A stretch of 64,000 nucleotides of DNA from Actinomycetota bacterium (GTDB lineage Bacteria > Actinomycetota > Thermoleophilia > Solirubrobacterales > Solirubrobacteraceae), in NCBI GenBank assembly GCA_005884115.1, contig VAXW01000002.1, positions 248,001 to 312,000 on the forward strand, given 5' to 3'. How positions within the stretch are numbered: position 1 is the first letter of the stretch; the number at the start of each line of letters is the position of its first letter. This document shows positions 63,907-64,000 of the stretch, piece after piece. A model generated the notes under the pieces. The model was not told the origin of the DNA. It worked only from the letters and a program-made list of their open reading frames with translations, and searched no databases. Position numbers and translations under genes: made by a program.

Positions 63907-64000
63907 CTACTTCATCTCGACCGACGCGCCCGCCTCCTCGAGTTCCTGCTTGAGCTTGTCGGCCTCCTCCCTTTCGACCCCCTCCTTGACCGGCTTGGGA
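63907..64000 (-). CDS. rplL: 50S ribosomal protein L7/L12, C-terminal fragment
   Basis: The last 30 codons and the stop are inside the window: P-K-P-V-K-E-G-V-E-R-E-E-A-D-K-L-K-Q-E-L, then E-E-A-G-A-S-V-E-M-K, matching the C-terminal domain of L7/L12 that recruits translation GTPases. The remainder lies beyond the edge. It precedes rpoB with a ~226-bp gap that contains a 7-bp hairpin (63841-63865). Confidence 0.95.
   Translation of the reverse strand, partial: PKPVKEGVEREEADKLKQELEEAGASVEMK

Overview
The window is very GC-rich bacterial DNA. It carries the str, S10, spc and alpha ribosomal-protein operons together with rpoBC, on the minus strand. Zinc-type (C+) S4, S14 and L36, secreted proteins built of FN3-like repeats, a hydrolase-cyclase fusion and an ECF42-type sigma factor point to a high-GC Gram-positive, most likely class Thermoleophilia (Solirubrobacterales-like). 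That assignment is an inference from protein style and gene order, not from a database match.

Left part (1-22 kb) is accessory and regulatory. It holds a partial alpha/beta hydrolase, a degenerate metallo-beta-lactamase-like protein, a GAF-GGDEF diguanylate cyclase, and a secreted GH3 beta-glucosidase divergent from a TetR regulator, with a clear promoter and operator-like palindrome between them. Next come a frameshifted monooxygenase-like gene, an O-antigen-ligase-like protein and a small secreted Cys/His protein. From 10.78 to 21.16 kb lies a block bounded by a tRNA-Pro(CGG) gene and, 10.3 kb away in the same orientation, a degraded copy of that tRNA's 3' end. This is the geometry left by an element integrated into a tRNA gene, although no integrase is visible. 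The block contains a YCII (DGPF)/ECF42 sigma pair, an FN3-repeat surface protein, an alpha/beta hydrolase-cyclase fusion, two tandem NTF2-like proteins, an AraC-VOC-YjbR set, VOC and unknown proteins, and a STAS protein.

Middle part (21.2-32.4 kb): Nif3-like protein, long-chain acyl-CoA ligase, small membrane protein, HisC-like aminotransferase, patatin, and a divergent DacB-type D,D-carboxypeptidase. ligA, surE and truA then lie downstream of rplQ.

Right part (32.4-64 kb) is the translation and transcription core. In transcription order: rplL (partial), rpoB, rpoC, [HAD on the other strand, DMT transporter], rpsL, rpsG, fusA, tuf, rpsJ, rplC, rplD, rplW, rplB, rpsS, rplV, rpsC, rplP, rpmC, rpsQ, rplN, rplX, rplE, rpsN, rpsH, rplF, rplR, rpsE, rpmD, rplO, secY, adk, map, rpmJ, rpsM, rpsK, rpsD, rpoA, rplQ. 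Many junctions overlap by 1-8 bp, which suggests translational coupling. Unusual points are the large low-complexity extensions on S17, L5 and L22, the absence of infA between map and rpmJ, two genes inserted between rpoC and rpsL, and a fusA leader carrying an intrinsic terminator just before the start codon. No CRISPR array, insertion sequence, rRNA operon or dedicated defence system was seen.
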